A stretch of DNA of 64,000 nt from Ascaphus truei. Its lineage: Eukaryota > Chordata > Amphibia > Anura > Ascaphidae. The stretch lies in contig CM071568.1 in assembly GCA_036426205.1 (NCBI GenBank), positions 227,486,777 through 227,550,776 of the forward strand, written 5' to 3'. The position numbers and the translations under genes were made by a program. This document shows, in pieces, positions 1 to 12,230 of the stretch. The notes under the pieces are model-generated. The model was not told the origin of the DNA. It was given only the letters and a program-made list of their open reading frames with translations, and did no database searches. Numbering within the stretch: the first letter of the stretch is position 1; every line of letters starts with the position of its first letter.

Positions 1-210
1 ACTGATTAGTATAGTACTGGGACTCTCATGATATTGTAGAGAGATGCCTGTCAGAGATCACAGGCATGCACTATTCATTTTATCTAACACAACAATGAAT
101 AAAATGTTGTGTTTTTGTCTCCTAATTATGATTAGGAACATAGTGGGATAAGATTAATAGGGACGCTTAAATTGTACTAAACACGCCCCGAATCCCGCCC
201 CCAGGAGGGG
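1..210. other. Unassigned sequence left of a TATA box
   Basis: No gene is visible. The right part becomes C/G-rich just before the TATA box at 211, as in a promoter or a transposon terminus. It may be the left part of a Penelope-like terminal repeat, given the hammerhead-like motif that follows, but no boundary can be placed. Confidence 0.3.
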
Positions 211-218
211 TATATAAA
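211..218 (+). promoter_or_regulatory. TATA box (TATATAAA)
   Basis: TATATAAA follows a G/C-rich stretch (CCCGCCCCCAGGAGGGG) and lies about 35 bases before the hammerhead-like motif at 254. The placement suits transcription initiation within a retroelement terminal repeat. No host exon follows, so promoter function is inferred. Confidence 0.35.
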
Positions 219-253
219 CCCTATTTACGGGAGTACATGTACACTCCTCCCCC

Positions 254-290
254 TTGAAGAAGTGCCGGTTGGCGGCGCGAAACGATCGTC
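254..290 (+). ncRNA. Hammerhead-ribozyme-like motif (degenerate)
   Basis: The order matches a hammerhead core. TTGAAGA at 254-260 stands where CUGANGA is expected, with C3 changed to U. One spacer A follows, then a 5-bp stem II (GTGCC 262-266 with GGCGC 274-278), GAAAC at 279-283, a very short possible stem III (ACG/CGU), and a GTC cleavage-type triplet at 288-290. Minimal type I hammerheads with tiny stem III are known from Penelope-like elements. The C3U change would weaken or abolish cleavage. Homology is inferred from motif order only. Confidence 0.45.
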
Positions 291-3200
291 AGGTTGTTGG
301 CGACGCACTGACTGATGACGTCAGCCTTTTTGGAGTAGTATGCCGGGCAAGACACTAAGCAGACGCCGGACAAACGGTTGTAAGAATTCCGGTACCTAAA
401 GGGATTTCACTGCGTAGCTTCTTTAGTATTTAGCTTTTTTAATTTCAGAGCTGTTATTATCATATAGCATCCTGCGCTTAATAGGGATATTAACCCCTGT
501 ATGGCAGGAATAACTACCTGCTAGACACAAGCTCAGTTGTTTCACACATAAGCATATATATGGTGTGTGACAGCTACATTTGTGTCAGTTATATGACTAC
601 TGGTTACAGCATTGAAACACAACACTGTGTGACCTGTACCTTACTGATACACTGTGGCAAGCGTTATTTTGAGAAAGTCATTGCTTACATATAGGCATAT
701 ATGCCTTTTTGTTGTGTATATATACTCTATTCAACTCATTGGGAGTATTCATGTGAATATTACAGATAATCTGACTACATTACACCCTGAGTTGTCACCA
801 ACTATAGTCTCTGTGATTAATTGTTCTTGCTTAAATGTCCTGTGAACGAGCATATAACTACCTCATTTATACATACCTGTAGGTGTCGATCAATAATTTG
901 ATATTAGCGACACCCTATCATCACAAACTATAAGGTATTGTTGTACATCATTATGTGTTCACTGGAACAAGGATACATACATATATATACTATATGAATG
1001 GTCCACAAATAAGGCATACTTCAGTGGTTTTAGATGATTTTAATATTTTTTTTTGCACCTAGAAGAGTTATAAGTATATAATAACATTTTATTGTTTTTG
1101 GGTTTCTATCCCCCCTTGCTATTGCATCAAGTGTATGCTGGGACCTATTAGTTCCCTCACTACTGTTTGCTTTACTATAGGCTGAGTGCAAATCAGTGGG
1201 TTTCTTTTCTGTGACCATTCTTGGCCATTTGATAAACGTATATGTTATTCCCCATGCACTGCCATTATGTTTATACTATTGAATATTAAGGTTGAACTGT
1301 GATGATATCCCCTTTATTTAGAAGTCCAGGAATGGCCTTTGTTTTCTGTCCGGGACTCCAGGTGCAGAATGGACCTTAATGGCCGAAAAAGCAGGCAGTA
1401 ATTAAGGCATAGTCGGGGTCACAGACAGAGGTCAGAGGCAGGTGACAATGTAGCTTAGTTGTCAGGGTCACAGGGTCAGCAGCGATGAGGTAGGACAACG
1501 TATTTCTGCTACCTGGTGATACAGTAGGTGTGGGGATCTCCTAATGCCAGGTATAAACATGACCTACTGTAACTTAACAGCGTTATGTCTTGTGTTTACT
1601 TGAAAGGATTGCTGTGGATATGCGTTGAGGTAGTTCACATCTCTTTTGCATATCATTAGCACTAGCGTCCATTAAAGTTTATGGATTGACACCACTTAAT
1701 GCATTGCTTTAAAGATCCTCGTTAGCACTTAACAAGATGTTAACTGCAGATAACGTCTCATTAAGTCCCTAACTGAACTTTGTGGATCTGCTCCCTTGGT
1801 CTATAAACCAAATTGCTAACACACTGTGTACTGGCATGTGATGTTATAGAAATATCCTTCTCCCTGCACTTCCATGCAGCCACTTACAGTACGGTACTTT
1901 AAAGGCTACAAACAGGCTACAAACAGGTAACAATACCCATGGTACAGGTGTGTCAAGTGTATAAATAATACAGTCTTTAAATTGTATTTAGTGAAAACCC
2001 CAAAAATCTGCTGAATAAAAATACTGTTTTTAGCTTTTTTTGTGAGTCTGAAATAAACAGTAAATATGGACAAGGTGGATAAAAAAATAAGTTAAGGTAA
2101 GCAATATAGAGCACATATTTTATGTTTTTGTACGTACGATTTTTTGATATACAGTAGTTGCCTTGCCTGCTAATGTTTTGGTTCAGTTATCCTTACAATT
2201 ATTACATGTAATACATGTTTCTCACTGGGATTTAAATGCTTTCAAATAGTTATTTAGCCTACAGGATGTAGATAATGAGGATTGGATGGTGACTAAAATA
2301 ACATTTGCATTAACTGCTGAAAATGAAGATAATGAATGGAGCATAATTATATATGCCACATTAATGGAACCAATAACCAAAAGTTAACAAATGGGAGGAA
2401 AAATATAGTCTTAACAGATGCAAAGCGTAATATTGCATAAGAACTGTGGCATGAATAGGATCCATGTGGGAAACATACTGTAGCCCTTGTTTAAAAAGAA
2501 TGCTTTTTAAAAATTATCATTTTCATCCTACTGTATCTACCCGATGCTCCTACCGAGGCAAACTTCCTGGACCCCAGGATCCACACAAACCAGCCACATT
2601 TGCTTCTAATTAGTACATTCCTATTGCAGTGACACAACAAAGGCAAAAAAAATCTAAATACAGATATGTAAACTGTCCTCACTAATTTGGAATTAGTCTC
2701 ACGGATTTGTAGCAGGAAGTCTCACTAATAGAGGTCAGTACTTTTCCATACAAGAAATGCCATTTTGTGGTCAACAGCTCTCAAACCTCTCTGATTTTCT
2801 GGTTCTTGGAGGTTGACATGTCTGAAAGTGACAGCAATACTTTTGATGCTGTACCAGCAGCTTTTTTTCTGTCGTGCAAAGTGTCCCGGTTGCAAAACTG
2901 GGATAAAAATAGAGATCCATATCAATAATGAAAAAAAAAAAAGAAGGAAACCTAAAGTATTGTGTTTCTTTAAGAAAAAAAAATCTGGTGCTTTTCCGTT
3001 GCGCTAATTTAGCTCAAGCTTTAGTATGCAGGATATTTCTATAAACAGCATTTACGTGGATAATTTATCTGTAGCATTGGTGGTGAGGGACACATTTTCT
3101 ACATGGGCTGCTCAGCATCAAAGTGTTAGGATACTGCAGATTACACCTTTTTAACCTCACTACACCTTCTTTTAATTTGGGAAGGGTAAAATAGAAGGGG

Positions 3201-5344
3201 TTACACAGCATCCATTTTTAAATGAATCCATGGAGTGGATGATGTGTCCCCTTTTGTCTGTAACAAAACATTCTGTCAAATCAAAATTGGGATATATTTT
3301 GTGCTATTAATCTGATGCTGGTTTGTACACCAGATTTGTAAGTGTGAAACTTTCATAAACAGACCCCTAAAGTGTGTGAGTTCACAGGGAAGAACGTGTG
3401 AGCAAGTCAGATATGACAACTTAACGAGTTTACTTGGAGAGGATGAACCACAGGAATAGCCCCATGGTATTAAATCTAGCATTTCACCTGATCCTTTGCT
3501 GTGATTGTAAGTCATGCAGAGCAATGTTCAAAGCCTTTGCTACCTTCAACTTTACTCTGGGCTAATACTGAACTTAAACATGACATTATTATCACTGCAC
3601 TGATAGACATCTGAAAAGGTCAGTTGACATCTGCCATTTATTGTCGATAATAATGTGAAAAGTAAGGATAAATTGAATTGAATGGCAGTGGTTTTCAACG
3701 ATATCCTCCACTATCCCACCAAGAACAAGTTTTGGGAGAACATACCAGCATTTCATACAGAAGTAAACTGTGATTGAACTGAGTATTGTTAAAATTATAA
3801 TTGGCCAAGATACCTAGAAAATAGATTTATAACACTGGTAATGTTTTCTTTATTGTTTGACATCTGCCCTTTTGGGCGGATTGGTTGCGGGGGGCTTATG
3901 CCCTGAAGATGGAGGCTGTCAACTAGGATGGAGGCAAGTCAAATATTTATTTCAGCTACTGCCATTGTGACTACCTATGATCAATTGTTTTATGTGTATT
4001 TACTGTACATGTGTATGTATACGTGTATATATTGTACACATTTGTAATTGTATTTTTTTTTCTTTTTGTCTTGGGCTGTTATTGTGTATTGTGTTTATGT
4101 TGGCTATTGGCCATATAGCCACCTCTGGCTAGTATGGCTAATGGCCAGTACTGTAGAGGGGGGTAGGTTTGTTGGGGGGTGGATTGTGGAGGTAGGTTGC
4201 CCCAGGGAGGGAGGTTAGTCCACCTTGGGGGACTGAAGGGGGTGTTTAATCTTGTAGGCCATAGCAGTTGTTTGGCTAGGATACAATGGGTAGTAAGGTA
4301 GCATCAGTATTTACATTAGCGTTTTCACATCCAGCTCTGTCCCTGTTCATGTAAATATTGTATGTTTTTCTTTTAATCTGTAAATCTGTTGCCCAGATGG
4401 TATGAGGAGTTAACCCAGTAAGGGTTGCAGTATACCTGTATACATGGGAAGGCCAGTCAATCGTATTTACATAATAGCAGTCAGTTGTTACAAAATTAGG
4501 TCGTTGTAAGCCTGCCTACATGAATTATGCTGATACATACTGTATGTATCATTCATATTGTCACATCAGTATAACTCAATGCTGAAGAACTGAACGCACT
4601 ACCCAGGTCTGTAAATTCAATATACAGACCACGTGTGGGGTATTTTTTCAGTCCCCAGCTTGGCAAGGCAATACAAGTTTAAATGTGGGATTACCTCATA
4701 TGGGGAAGTAATTTGAGTGAACCCATCATAAACTTTGCGTTTCATATATAGACCAATCTGAACCACCTCAAAGAGAGGTGTTATACCTGTGTTTTGTGTC
4801 CACCCACACCTGAAGAATAAGGATTTCATACAAAGTGCACCAGGATTACTTGTAGAAGCAGAGAGAGCATTCCTCTTCACACTTGTATGTGCCCTGACTT
4901 ATAAACTCAGTATGAGTACCTCCATAGAGATTGTATGAGGGACAGTGAAATCCAGAAAATACCAATGCTTCTAGCAACTAAACTTAGTGCGCAATTGAGG
5001 CTGTGATATACTGCCCCTTACAATCTACACTGAGGCATTTAACCATTCAAGTGCTAAATGGTGTCAACACAAATTGACATTGCTCAGACACTGACAACAT
5101 TTTAAGTAGCCGAACTACTTCTGTCAATTCGCCGTTTAATGTTTATTTACTAACAAAATGTATTTTACTTGGTAATAATTAAATATTACGTTTTATTCAC
5201 AATAATATTACATATCCTACACCAAGGGGTACTTGAGTGCTCCCCCAAGTGGGATTTTTTTTTCTCATTTTGTGTAAATTCAATAATTATCCCAGCCAGT
5301 ACCGTACTTAGACAACTAAAAGTATCTAACACGAAAAGGCTGAG
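291..5344. other. Gene-free A/T-rich intergenic stretch
   Basis: Only short frames with no recognisable family occur here. Base composition is mainly A/T-rich, with a G-rich patch near 4150-4250. The block around 3880-4330, and the one at 1330-1600 rich in GGTCACAG/GTCAGGG words, look like old interspersed repeats, but no termini or coding remnant allow classification. No RNA gene was seen. Confidence 0.5.
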
Positions 5345-5415
5345 CAAGGGTTCTCTTCCCCTCCCCCACCTCCCCCATCCCCCGCCCCCCCACCCCTCCC
5401 CCCCCCCTCCCCCAG
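5345..5415 (+). repeat. C-rich low-complexity tract
   Basis: Near-continuous C runs interrupted by single T or A (CCCCACCTCCCCCATCCCC type). It is simple sequence and probably length-variable. Confidence 0.8.
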
Positions 5416-6554
5416 GTTAACTCATTGAGGAGACCTGGGGGAGCTTATAAGAAGTGCAGGAAAAAGTTTCTAGCGCTGTCTTTGGCAGTAGCGGAAAGGC
5501 TTGAAAAAGAGCCAGTCTACCTACAAACCTCATGGTTGGGGAAACCTGAGTGTAAAATGTCTGCATATAACCTAAGAAAACCTGTTTTTTTGGTGGCCTG
5601 AAATTCAGACTGTTAATAAAGTTAAAGAAAAGTTCCTGGCGTCCTGTTCTAATAGTGCTCACCATAACAGCCCTGCATGCAGTTCCAGCACCCTGAGAGA
5701 CAAGGTAACCACTGAGCATCACCTACACACACATTGGGACAGTTTGGTATGGCCCCTCTTCTATTGGCCGGGGTTAGAGGTATTACACTAGTAACAGATG
5801 TTAACGTCTACCACTTTCTGAAACTCCTGTTGGCCGGCTTAGCAGAAGCTTCATAATGCATTTGCTAATCAGCCACTTTTGGCTAATTACCATGGTTTGT
5901 CGCCTCAAACTTAGTTTAGAAGTAGATCACTCCGATTATAGGACCACCATGGGAAAATGTTAATGTTCAGGTACAGGTATTCAAAAATGTATTACATCAA
6001 AATATATCTACAAAAACAGAACGTATGGAATTGGCTCATGTTGGTGTAGTGGGTCAAGAGGAAAAAGGAAAATAAATGCAATGTATGCAATCAAAAATAC
6101 ACTAACCATGGGAGAAGCATCATTATAGTAGTAAAAACCACCTCAAATGCTACAGGCGTAGCATGTGCAATGGTGCAGTTTATTACGTGTCAAGCATACA
6201 GATTCAGTAAAGTTGATGCATACAAACAAACCACCTCTTTTGCAAAGTCATTAGCATGGCTATTCAACCTAATTTCAACGTCCTTACCAATTCAGTCCCT
6301 ATTCAACATCCCACACAACCTCCGTAGTTTTAAGCTCACTCATCCCACTTCTAAATAGCAGGTCTTGTTATACACCTGTGAATGACCTGTCTATTAAGAC
6401 AGCTCTCCCTGCATTAGAAAGGTTAGAAGAGCTAGAGACGTAGTGTTAGGATTTGCCAAAGAGGGGATACTGTGGTGTGGTCTGCAAGCTTAAAATACTT
6501 TGGCCAAATGATTTAACTAAATGATCCTCACTTATGAGAAGAAAAACAGATAAG
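5416..6554. other. Gene-free stretch before a DNA element
   Basis: No recognisable coding or RNA feature. Short frames on both strands show no known motifs. Confidence 0.4.
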
Positions 6555-6556
6555 TA

Positions 6557-7569
6557 CAGCTCAACTCCGTTATAGCGTGTTTCGATACAACACGGATCCG
6601 CTTATAACGCGGTGTGAGTGTGGCTCCCTATAAATTTGACGCCAGTTACCACACACACAGGCACACAGATACACAGATACACACAATAATGTAATATTGC
6701 ACTAAAAATATTAATTTGATTTTATTCCTCCAACATAGATCACCCCCTCTACTTTTCCAAAATATATAAAGGACAATAAGTACATTTAGTATACCATAAA
6801 ACAAATATACTGCTACTGAGGGATGCGTGCTTTTCCTCGGTCACGTGGGTGGTGCGGCACGCTCTGGTTGGCTGTGAGACATCTGGCGGATGCCAGGGGT
6901 CGAACCCCAGGAAGTGGAGCCAGCTGGAGTGGACCGTGCTGCTGTTGCTGTGTGACACCGAAACTTCACTGCCTCCCTATAGTGCTCCCTGCTGGAAGAA
7001 GCTTATCCAGCCCCCCCTGTATACAGTTTCCCCTCAGTCTAATCCCCCCCACCCCTTTCATATAGCGCCTCTGCGATGGCTGACCTGGACCCCATGTCCA
7101 TGGTGTCGGATCCCCAGCACACTGCAAAGCTGCTCTGAGCTCTGGGCTCATTCCGGGGAGAGTCCGGCTTCTATGACGCAGTTCTAGTGCTGGAGGAGCC
7201 CCTATATAAGGTTTCTAATGTCCCCCCCTCCTGTATACGGCGACAGAGTGACCCCTCTCTACCAGTTTCCTATATAAGTTGGGATCTCTGTATACAGTGA
7301 GCCAGTACACCCCAATATTATGAAGCAGAAGCAGGGAGTGTAGAGAGCAACTAGCTGATGAAGATGCCAGGTAAGTCCTGCGTGGGGGTGCCGCTGCGTC
7401 TCCGGGTCTGGGACAGCTGGGAGAGGTATCATTCTTAATCTCCCCCTCTAGCGTCCGTGGAACCCCTGAGCGGTGCAAAGTTCGTGGCCAAATTTTTTTT
7501 ACACGATCCGCATCTAACGCGATTGCATTCTGTGGACCCCAAGCACCGCGCTATAATGGGGTTCAACTG
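6557..7569. mobile_element. Non-autonomous TA-flanked DNA transposon (Tc1/mariner, pogo/Tigger-like)
   Basis: The ends are inverted: CAGCTCAACTCCGTTATAGC at the left matches the reverse complement of the right end (CAGTTGAACCCCATTATAGC). Similarity continues inward (GGATCCGCTTATAACGCGG against GGATCGTGTAAA-type sequence). TA is present at 6555-6556 and 7570-7571, the target duplication of the Tc1/mariner superfamily. CAG termini resemble pogo/Tigger elements. The roughly 1-kb interior has TATA-like words (CCTATATAAG twice) and no transposase frame. Its body looks unrelated to the ends, so captured sequence is possible. Confidence 0.6.
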
Positions 7570-7571
7570 TA

Positions 7572-9705
7572 TTTAACTATATAATTTGTCATATTGGATG
7601 TAGCACTAGGGCTTTTTGTGTTTTGTTCTAGTCAACATCAGCCATTTTCTCCTTGCTTTGAATTGAGTTGCTGGACCCTTGGATTAAGAGAGAACTACGA
7701 TGCATTCATTTAAATGGGATTTAAATCTTCCAGAACAAGAAGATGAAAGAGTACTAAAGAACAGTCTTCATCTTGCCACTGTCAATCAACCTCATTTACT
7801 GTATATAAAGTACTAAGTCAATGTGTAAAAAATAAAGAATAAAGGTAGTTTCTGCTGGGTTGAAAGTGCATAACCAGCTAATTACAGATACAGAAATAGC
7901 TTTAATGTGTTAAATCTTGGCGTTTTTAGTCATTACTGCTGCTGATCTTCAAATAATTGTAAATATTGTGATCCGAATCCTAGAATATATTTCACAGCAC
8001 ATACATGCTGCTATGTAAAGTGTTTTATAGACCTATCATATCTATGTTTGAAGCATGGATTGGGTGAACATCAATATAAACAATATGCAACTGAAAGGTA
8101 ATAAAAACTAAAAAAAAAAAAAAAAGGATACGGTACTTTACTTCTAGTCTACATTACACAGCCTAGTACTGTAAATGTGACCATCATCAACAGAAACAAG
8201 CAGTCACCCACCATTTATCGCAGTATTCTGGAATGTAAAAAACAATCCCACATATGAATCTGTAATAAAATTAAAGCATTTACCAAAACATTCCATAATT
8301 TTTCTAAAAAACACATTCTATAACTGTAATTCTAAATGTAGGAGCTATAAAGCAGGTTCTAGAAATTGTGGGCAGTCTGGGACCACTCTAGGGATTGTAA
8401 TGGCATCTGTGATTAGGTTGTGAAATTAAAATACAAATGTTTTGTTATACCACCTAAGTGGAACTGTACCTTTAAACCCTGCTGTGCCACAGATGCTGTG
8501 AAATGCCTACAATAGATTTCACAGAGATCTGTTGCAGGTCCATCTGTCAATGAAAGGGTTTAGAAGATGTAATTACTCTCTTGGAACCTGTAAGGATGAG
8601 AGGCAGTGAGAATTCTATCCAGGGTGCTGAAGTGTTTCAGTACTAAGGGTGGCTAAGCGAAAAGTGTGAGCTCCAACTGTTAAATTAGCACACATAATAT
8701 ATGCAATAAGGAAAAAAATATCAAAATGTGTGAAAATCATCACCATGAGTCAACTTTATAAGCACTACTAGGCTATGGATTTGTAACATAATACTTTTTC
8801 TGGCTTTGGCAACAGTTAATTATTTAACAATTAGAGCAGTGTTTCTCGATGCCCTCTTCATAGGATTTCAGCCAGGCCAGGTTTTGGGCATAAAGAACCA
8901 ATCACATTCACATATACAGGTACGGTATACTCTGGTGTGGCTGAGCTTCCTCGAGGGGAGGACTTCTAAAAAAAAAAAAAGAACTACTGTACTAAAACAT
9001 ATTTTAAAGATTCCTTTACGTTTCCTGTTTTCATCTTGATTAAGCTGTTTATGTTACAAACCAGCAGTTTATTTTCTGATTAATGCATTCATATTTTCAG
9101 GGGCTCCTACAAATGGCCAAGATACTGATCTGCTTTATAGCAGAGCCACTATCAGTACACTTTTGGTTATCATTGCAGCATTTTTTCCCTCATTTATTTA
9201 TAAAAAAAAATACTTAGCCAAACATTATATATTTGTCTTTAGCTATTCTAAGTTATGCTCTCCAGGGTATATCTGAAAAGCATTTAAAAACATGATGTAC
9301 TGGGAGATAATTAGAGGCAACGTCATTGCAACGTCATAACAAAATTTATTTATTGCCTCGCTAGATGTGATGTGATTGTCAGAAGTCATTATCTTTCCTA
9401 CAATGTCGTATAAATGGAGGCAATTATTCTCTGACCAGGAAATATAAACGGAAACATTTAACACTTGTATTTAGCTGATAGTGGACTAACAGGGACTGTT
9501 TAGCAGTACATATATCTCAAACAGTTATCTCAACCCTGCAACATGTTTCCTGTGCTTACAGTCTGAAATAAATAGCGAGATCTTCCCAGAGTCTTTATAT
9601 CTGCTTTCTTATTTGACCTCAAACCTTTTAAAAAAGCTGAATTTTCTGCCATCTAAACCGTTGGATTAAGCACCTCTATTGAGTTCTTTAACATTATCTT
9701 GGACC
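7572..9705. other. Gene-free A/T-rich stretch
   Basis: No known coding motif, RNA gene or clear element boundary was found. It holds short A-runs near 8110 and 8970. The frames present are short and family-less. Confidence 0.5.
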
Positions 9706-10339
9706 CTGTTCTCATGGGGCTTATCTACCACAAGACGAGTTATCCTGAATACAAAGTCTTGTTTAGAACTGGTCCACCTGTACCAAAGACACAAACAAGA
9801 GATTATTTCCTTCCTAGGTATCCTTGGTCTTGTCGTGCACTTTTTGAAGTGAAACTTCTTTAGTGGCACCTCTGATGGGATAAAACTGGATGGATGTGGG
9901 GCGAAATGTGAAACGGAAGTGACGTCACGTAATGGACGCCGCTCCGCTCACACCGCCCCTGTCACATCGCTCCTAATCACCCCCCACACCTCCCCCCCCC
10001 CGAGCCCCACACCCCCCACACACCGTGACATATGCGGCGGCGACAGCCGCCGCTCCTAACGGCCGCTGCCATGCCGCGCAGCCTCTCTCCTCCCTACCTC
10101 CGCTTTCCTGCGTCCCGCTGAGTGTGAGGGCATTTGTGGGTGAAGGGGGAGGGAGCTGCTTACCTTATGGCAGACCGCAGCAGCTCCCTCCCGCAGCCCG
10201 AGCCGAGAGGAGGGGGGGAGGAAGGGGAAGAGTAGCGTGTCTCGGGTCCCTTCGCTCAAGCCACGCCCTCCCGCTGACTGAGGGAGCGGGGCCTGATTAG
10301 CTTCACGGAGCAGAGCAGGAGGAGGCCGGCGTTCTGCTC

Positions 10340-10790
10340 TGCTGCCGTGATCTGATGTGCAGGGGTGAGGGGAGGTGATGTGAGGTGAGGTGGTGCAGGG
10401 GGGGATGGTAAGGGCAGTGGGGTGATGTAAGGTGTCGTGTGTAGGTGGGTTATGTGCCATGGGGGTGGATATTGATCTTGCCAGGGTTGTGATGTGTGAT
10501 GTGCAAGGGGGGATTTGTTATGTGCAGGGGGGGATGTGTGATGTGCAGAGGGGGGATGTGTGATGTGCAAGGGGATATATAAGGTGAAGGGAGGGTGATT
10601 TTGCAGGAGGGGTGATGTGGAGAGGGTGCTGTGAGGCGGGGTGCTGTGGCTGCTGGTTCTGTTGAGGCGGGTTGCTGTGGCTGCGGGGTGCTTTGGCGGC
10701 TGGGTGCATTGGAGGGGGGTGCGTTCAGGATAATGCAAGGTCAGGGAGGGTGATGTGCAGAGGGGTGATGTGGCCAGGGGATCTGTAAGG
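10340..10790 (+). repeat. GATGTGCAGGGG-type minisatellite
   Basis: Irregular tandem units built on GATGTG(A/C)(A/G)GG..GGGGG, with strongly G-rich plus strand. The same word family recurs inside the Helitron-like element at 49855-50335, suggesting that both tracts descend from one mobile-element family. Confidence 0.7.
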
Positions 10791-10796
10791 AAGGTC

Positions 10797-11003
10797 ACAC
10801 TCAGTCACAGTCACACACACAGTCGCACGCTCGGTTACACGCGCAAACTCGGTCACACGCGCGCACACTCGGTCACACGCGCGCACACTCGGTCACACGC
10901 GCGCACACTCGGTCACACGCGCGCACTCTCGTTCACACGCGCGCACTCTCGGTCACACGCAGGCACACTCGGTCACACGTGCGCACACTCGGTCACACGC
11001 GAA
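10797..11003 (+). repeat. 20-bp minisatellite CACACTCGGTCACACGCGCG
   Basis: About ten tandem units of roughly 20 bp with few differences. Units carry alternating purine/pyrimidine runs (CACACGCGCGCACAC) that favour left-handed DNA. The matching tract in copy 2 (about 20100-20350) is scrambled by indels. Confidence 0.85.
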
Positions 11004-11105
11004 CAATCAGTGCAAACAGCTAATACAGGGGATGTGTGCCGAGCACGCGCATTCTGTCAAATTTATTTGCGTTTTGTCAATGAACTTGTATTTTGATTTT
11101 TAATT

Positions 11106-11120
11106 AAAACATCACCAACA
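11106..11120 (+). repeat. Target-site duplication, 5' side of LINE
   Basis: AAAACATCACCAACA here recurs exactly at 18113-18127 after the LINE poly(A). It is preceded by TT, giving the TT/AAAA site preferred by L1-type endonuclease. The leading As on the 3' side cannot be separated from the poly(A) tail, so the true length is 11-15 bp. Confidence 0.9.
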
Positions 11121-12230
11121 TGGGGGCGTGGCCAGGAGCGGAACGAGCTGGTCATAGATCTGTATAGCTCCGCAAACATACCTGCAGAAACCCTCAGAAA
11201 CCCCACTAAAATCGAGGGCAAACCCCCCTTGGAGACTGCCCAAAAGCCCCCAGTGCAGTTAATCCGGTCCCCGGTCCCACACAGTACCCCAAAAGGGGAG
11301 AAAAAGCCTTACCCGAGCGGAACACACACAGCTCCCCTTCCCCTGGTGAAACCAAGATGGCCGACGGGACCGCGCGGCTCATTTAAAGGGACGATCCTAG
11401 CCGCAGCAAACGGCCAAAAGGTAGGGAGCAGCCCTGACGCAGCCGCGGACACAGAGGCTGGTCAATCCAGGCACCTACCGCAAGGAATAGTAGCCCCTCT
11501 CCTGAAAATGCGGCGCATCCCTGCTTCCCCGCCGAGGCTGGCAAAATGGCGCCGACTGGTGCGGGAGATATCTAGCCTGCCTGCATCCGACCGAGGTGCG
11601 CGGCCCCCCCGAGGGGGAGATTGGCGAGGGGCTTGCAGGACACAGGAGGGTACCTAGAGCAGCGGTGGGAGCGGAGAGGAGAAGGGGGAGCTCCGGGGAG
11701 GTGGAGAGGGAGAGGAACCATGCGTTCCAGCCTGAAACGCAGCAGTGTCCCAGCCGGATCCAAAATGGCCGCCGTTGACCTGAATTAAAGGTACAAGCAC
11801 ACACAAATAAACTCAGAGGCTGAAAAGTGGAAAACAGCCTAGGAAAAACTATTCAAACACACCCTCTCCCCAATCCGACTCAACCCCAATACATACCCAC
11901 CTACCTACCTAGGAGAAAGCCAGTCCCCCAAGCTTCGCACAGAGGAAAAGACGAACAACAAACAAAGAGCGGAGTGAATGCGCACCCCCGCCCCCCCCCT
12001 TCCCTTCCCCCCCTCCACCCAAGGAGGCGAAACAGAGAACCAAGCAACTAGTCCCATGGACTAACTGAATGCCCACGTGTGAGGGTGCATATGTGAGATA
12101 GCTGCGAGCCTAGAAAAACATACAAGAATCTCCCTCAGCTCCCCATATCCAAGATAAACCAGCAACCAATATAGAAAAGGAAGACCCAGACCTGATTGTT
12201 CTCTATACCCCATAGTTGAACACAGACGGC
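11121..12230 (+). promoter_or_regulatory. L1 5' UTR with YY1-like motifs
   Basis: This 1.1-kb leader begins with a GC-box-like GGGGGCGTGGCC and is CpG-rich. Three ATGGC-core sites resemble the YY1 site: CAAGATGGCCG at 11353-11363, CAAAATGGCGC at 11542-11552 and CAAAATGGCCG at 11761-11771. Mammalian L1 has a YY1 site in its 5' UTR that positions transcription start. There is no TATA box near the start, consistent with an internal promoter. A 142-codon frame at 11229-11657 begins only at TTG and is not called. Confidence 0.6.

Noticed and set aside
10797..11003. CRISPR-like spaced repeat array
   Set aside because: Units are contiguous with no unique spacers, and the host is a vertebrate. The same applies to 40284-40820.
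11229..11657. 142-codon sense frame in the LINE 5' UTR, considered as an extra ORF
   Set aside because: It begins at TTG, not ATG, has no recognisable domain, and lies in a CpG-rich leader where stops are scarce.
12216..12230. Upstream start for ORF1 at 12216
   Set aside because: The codon there is TTG. The first ATG is at 12231 and gives a normal ORF1 N-terminus.
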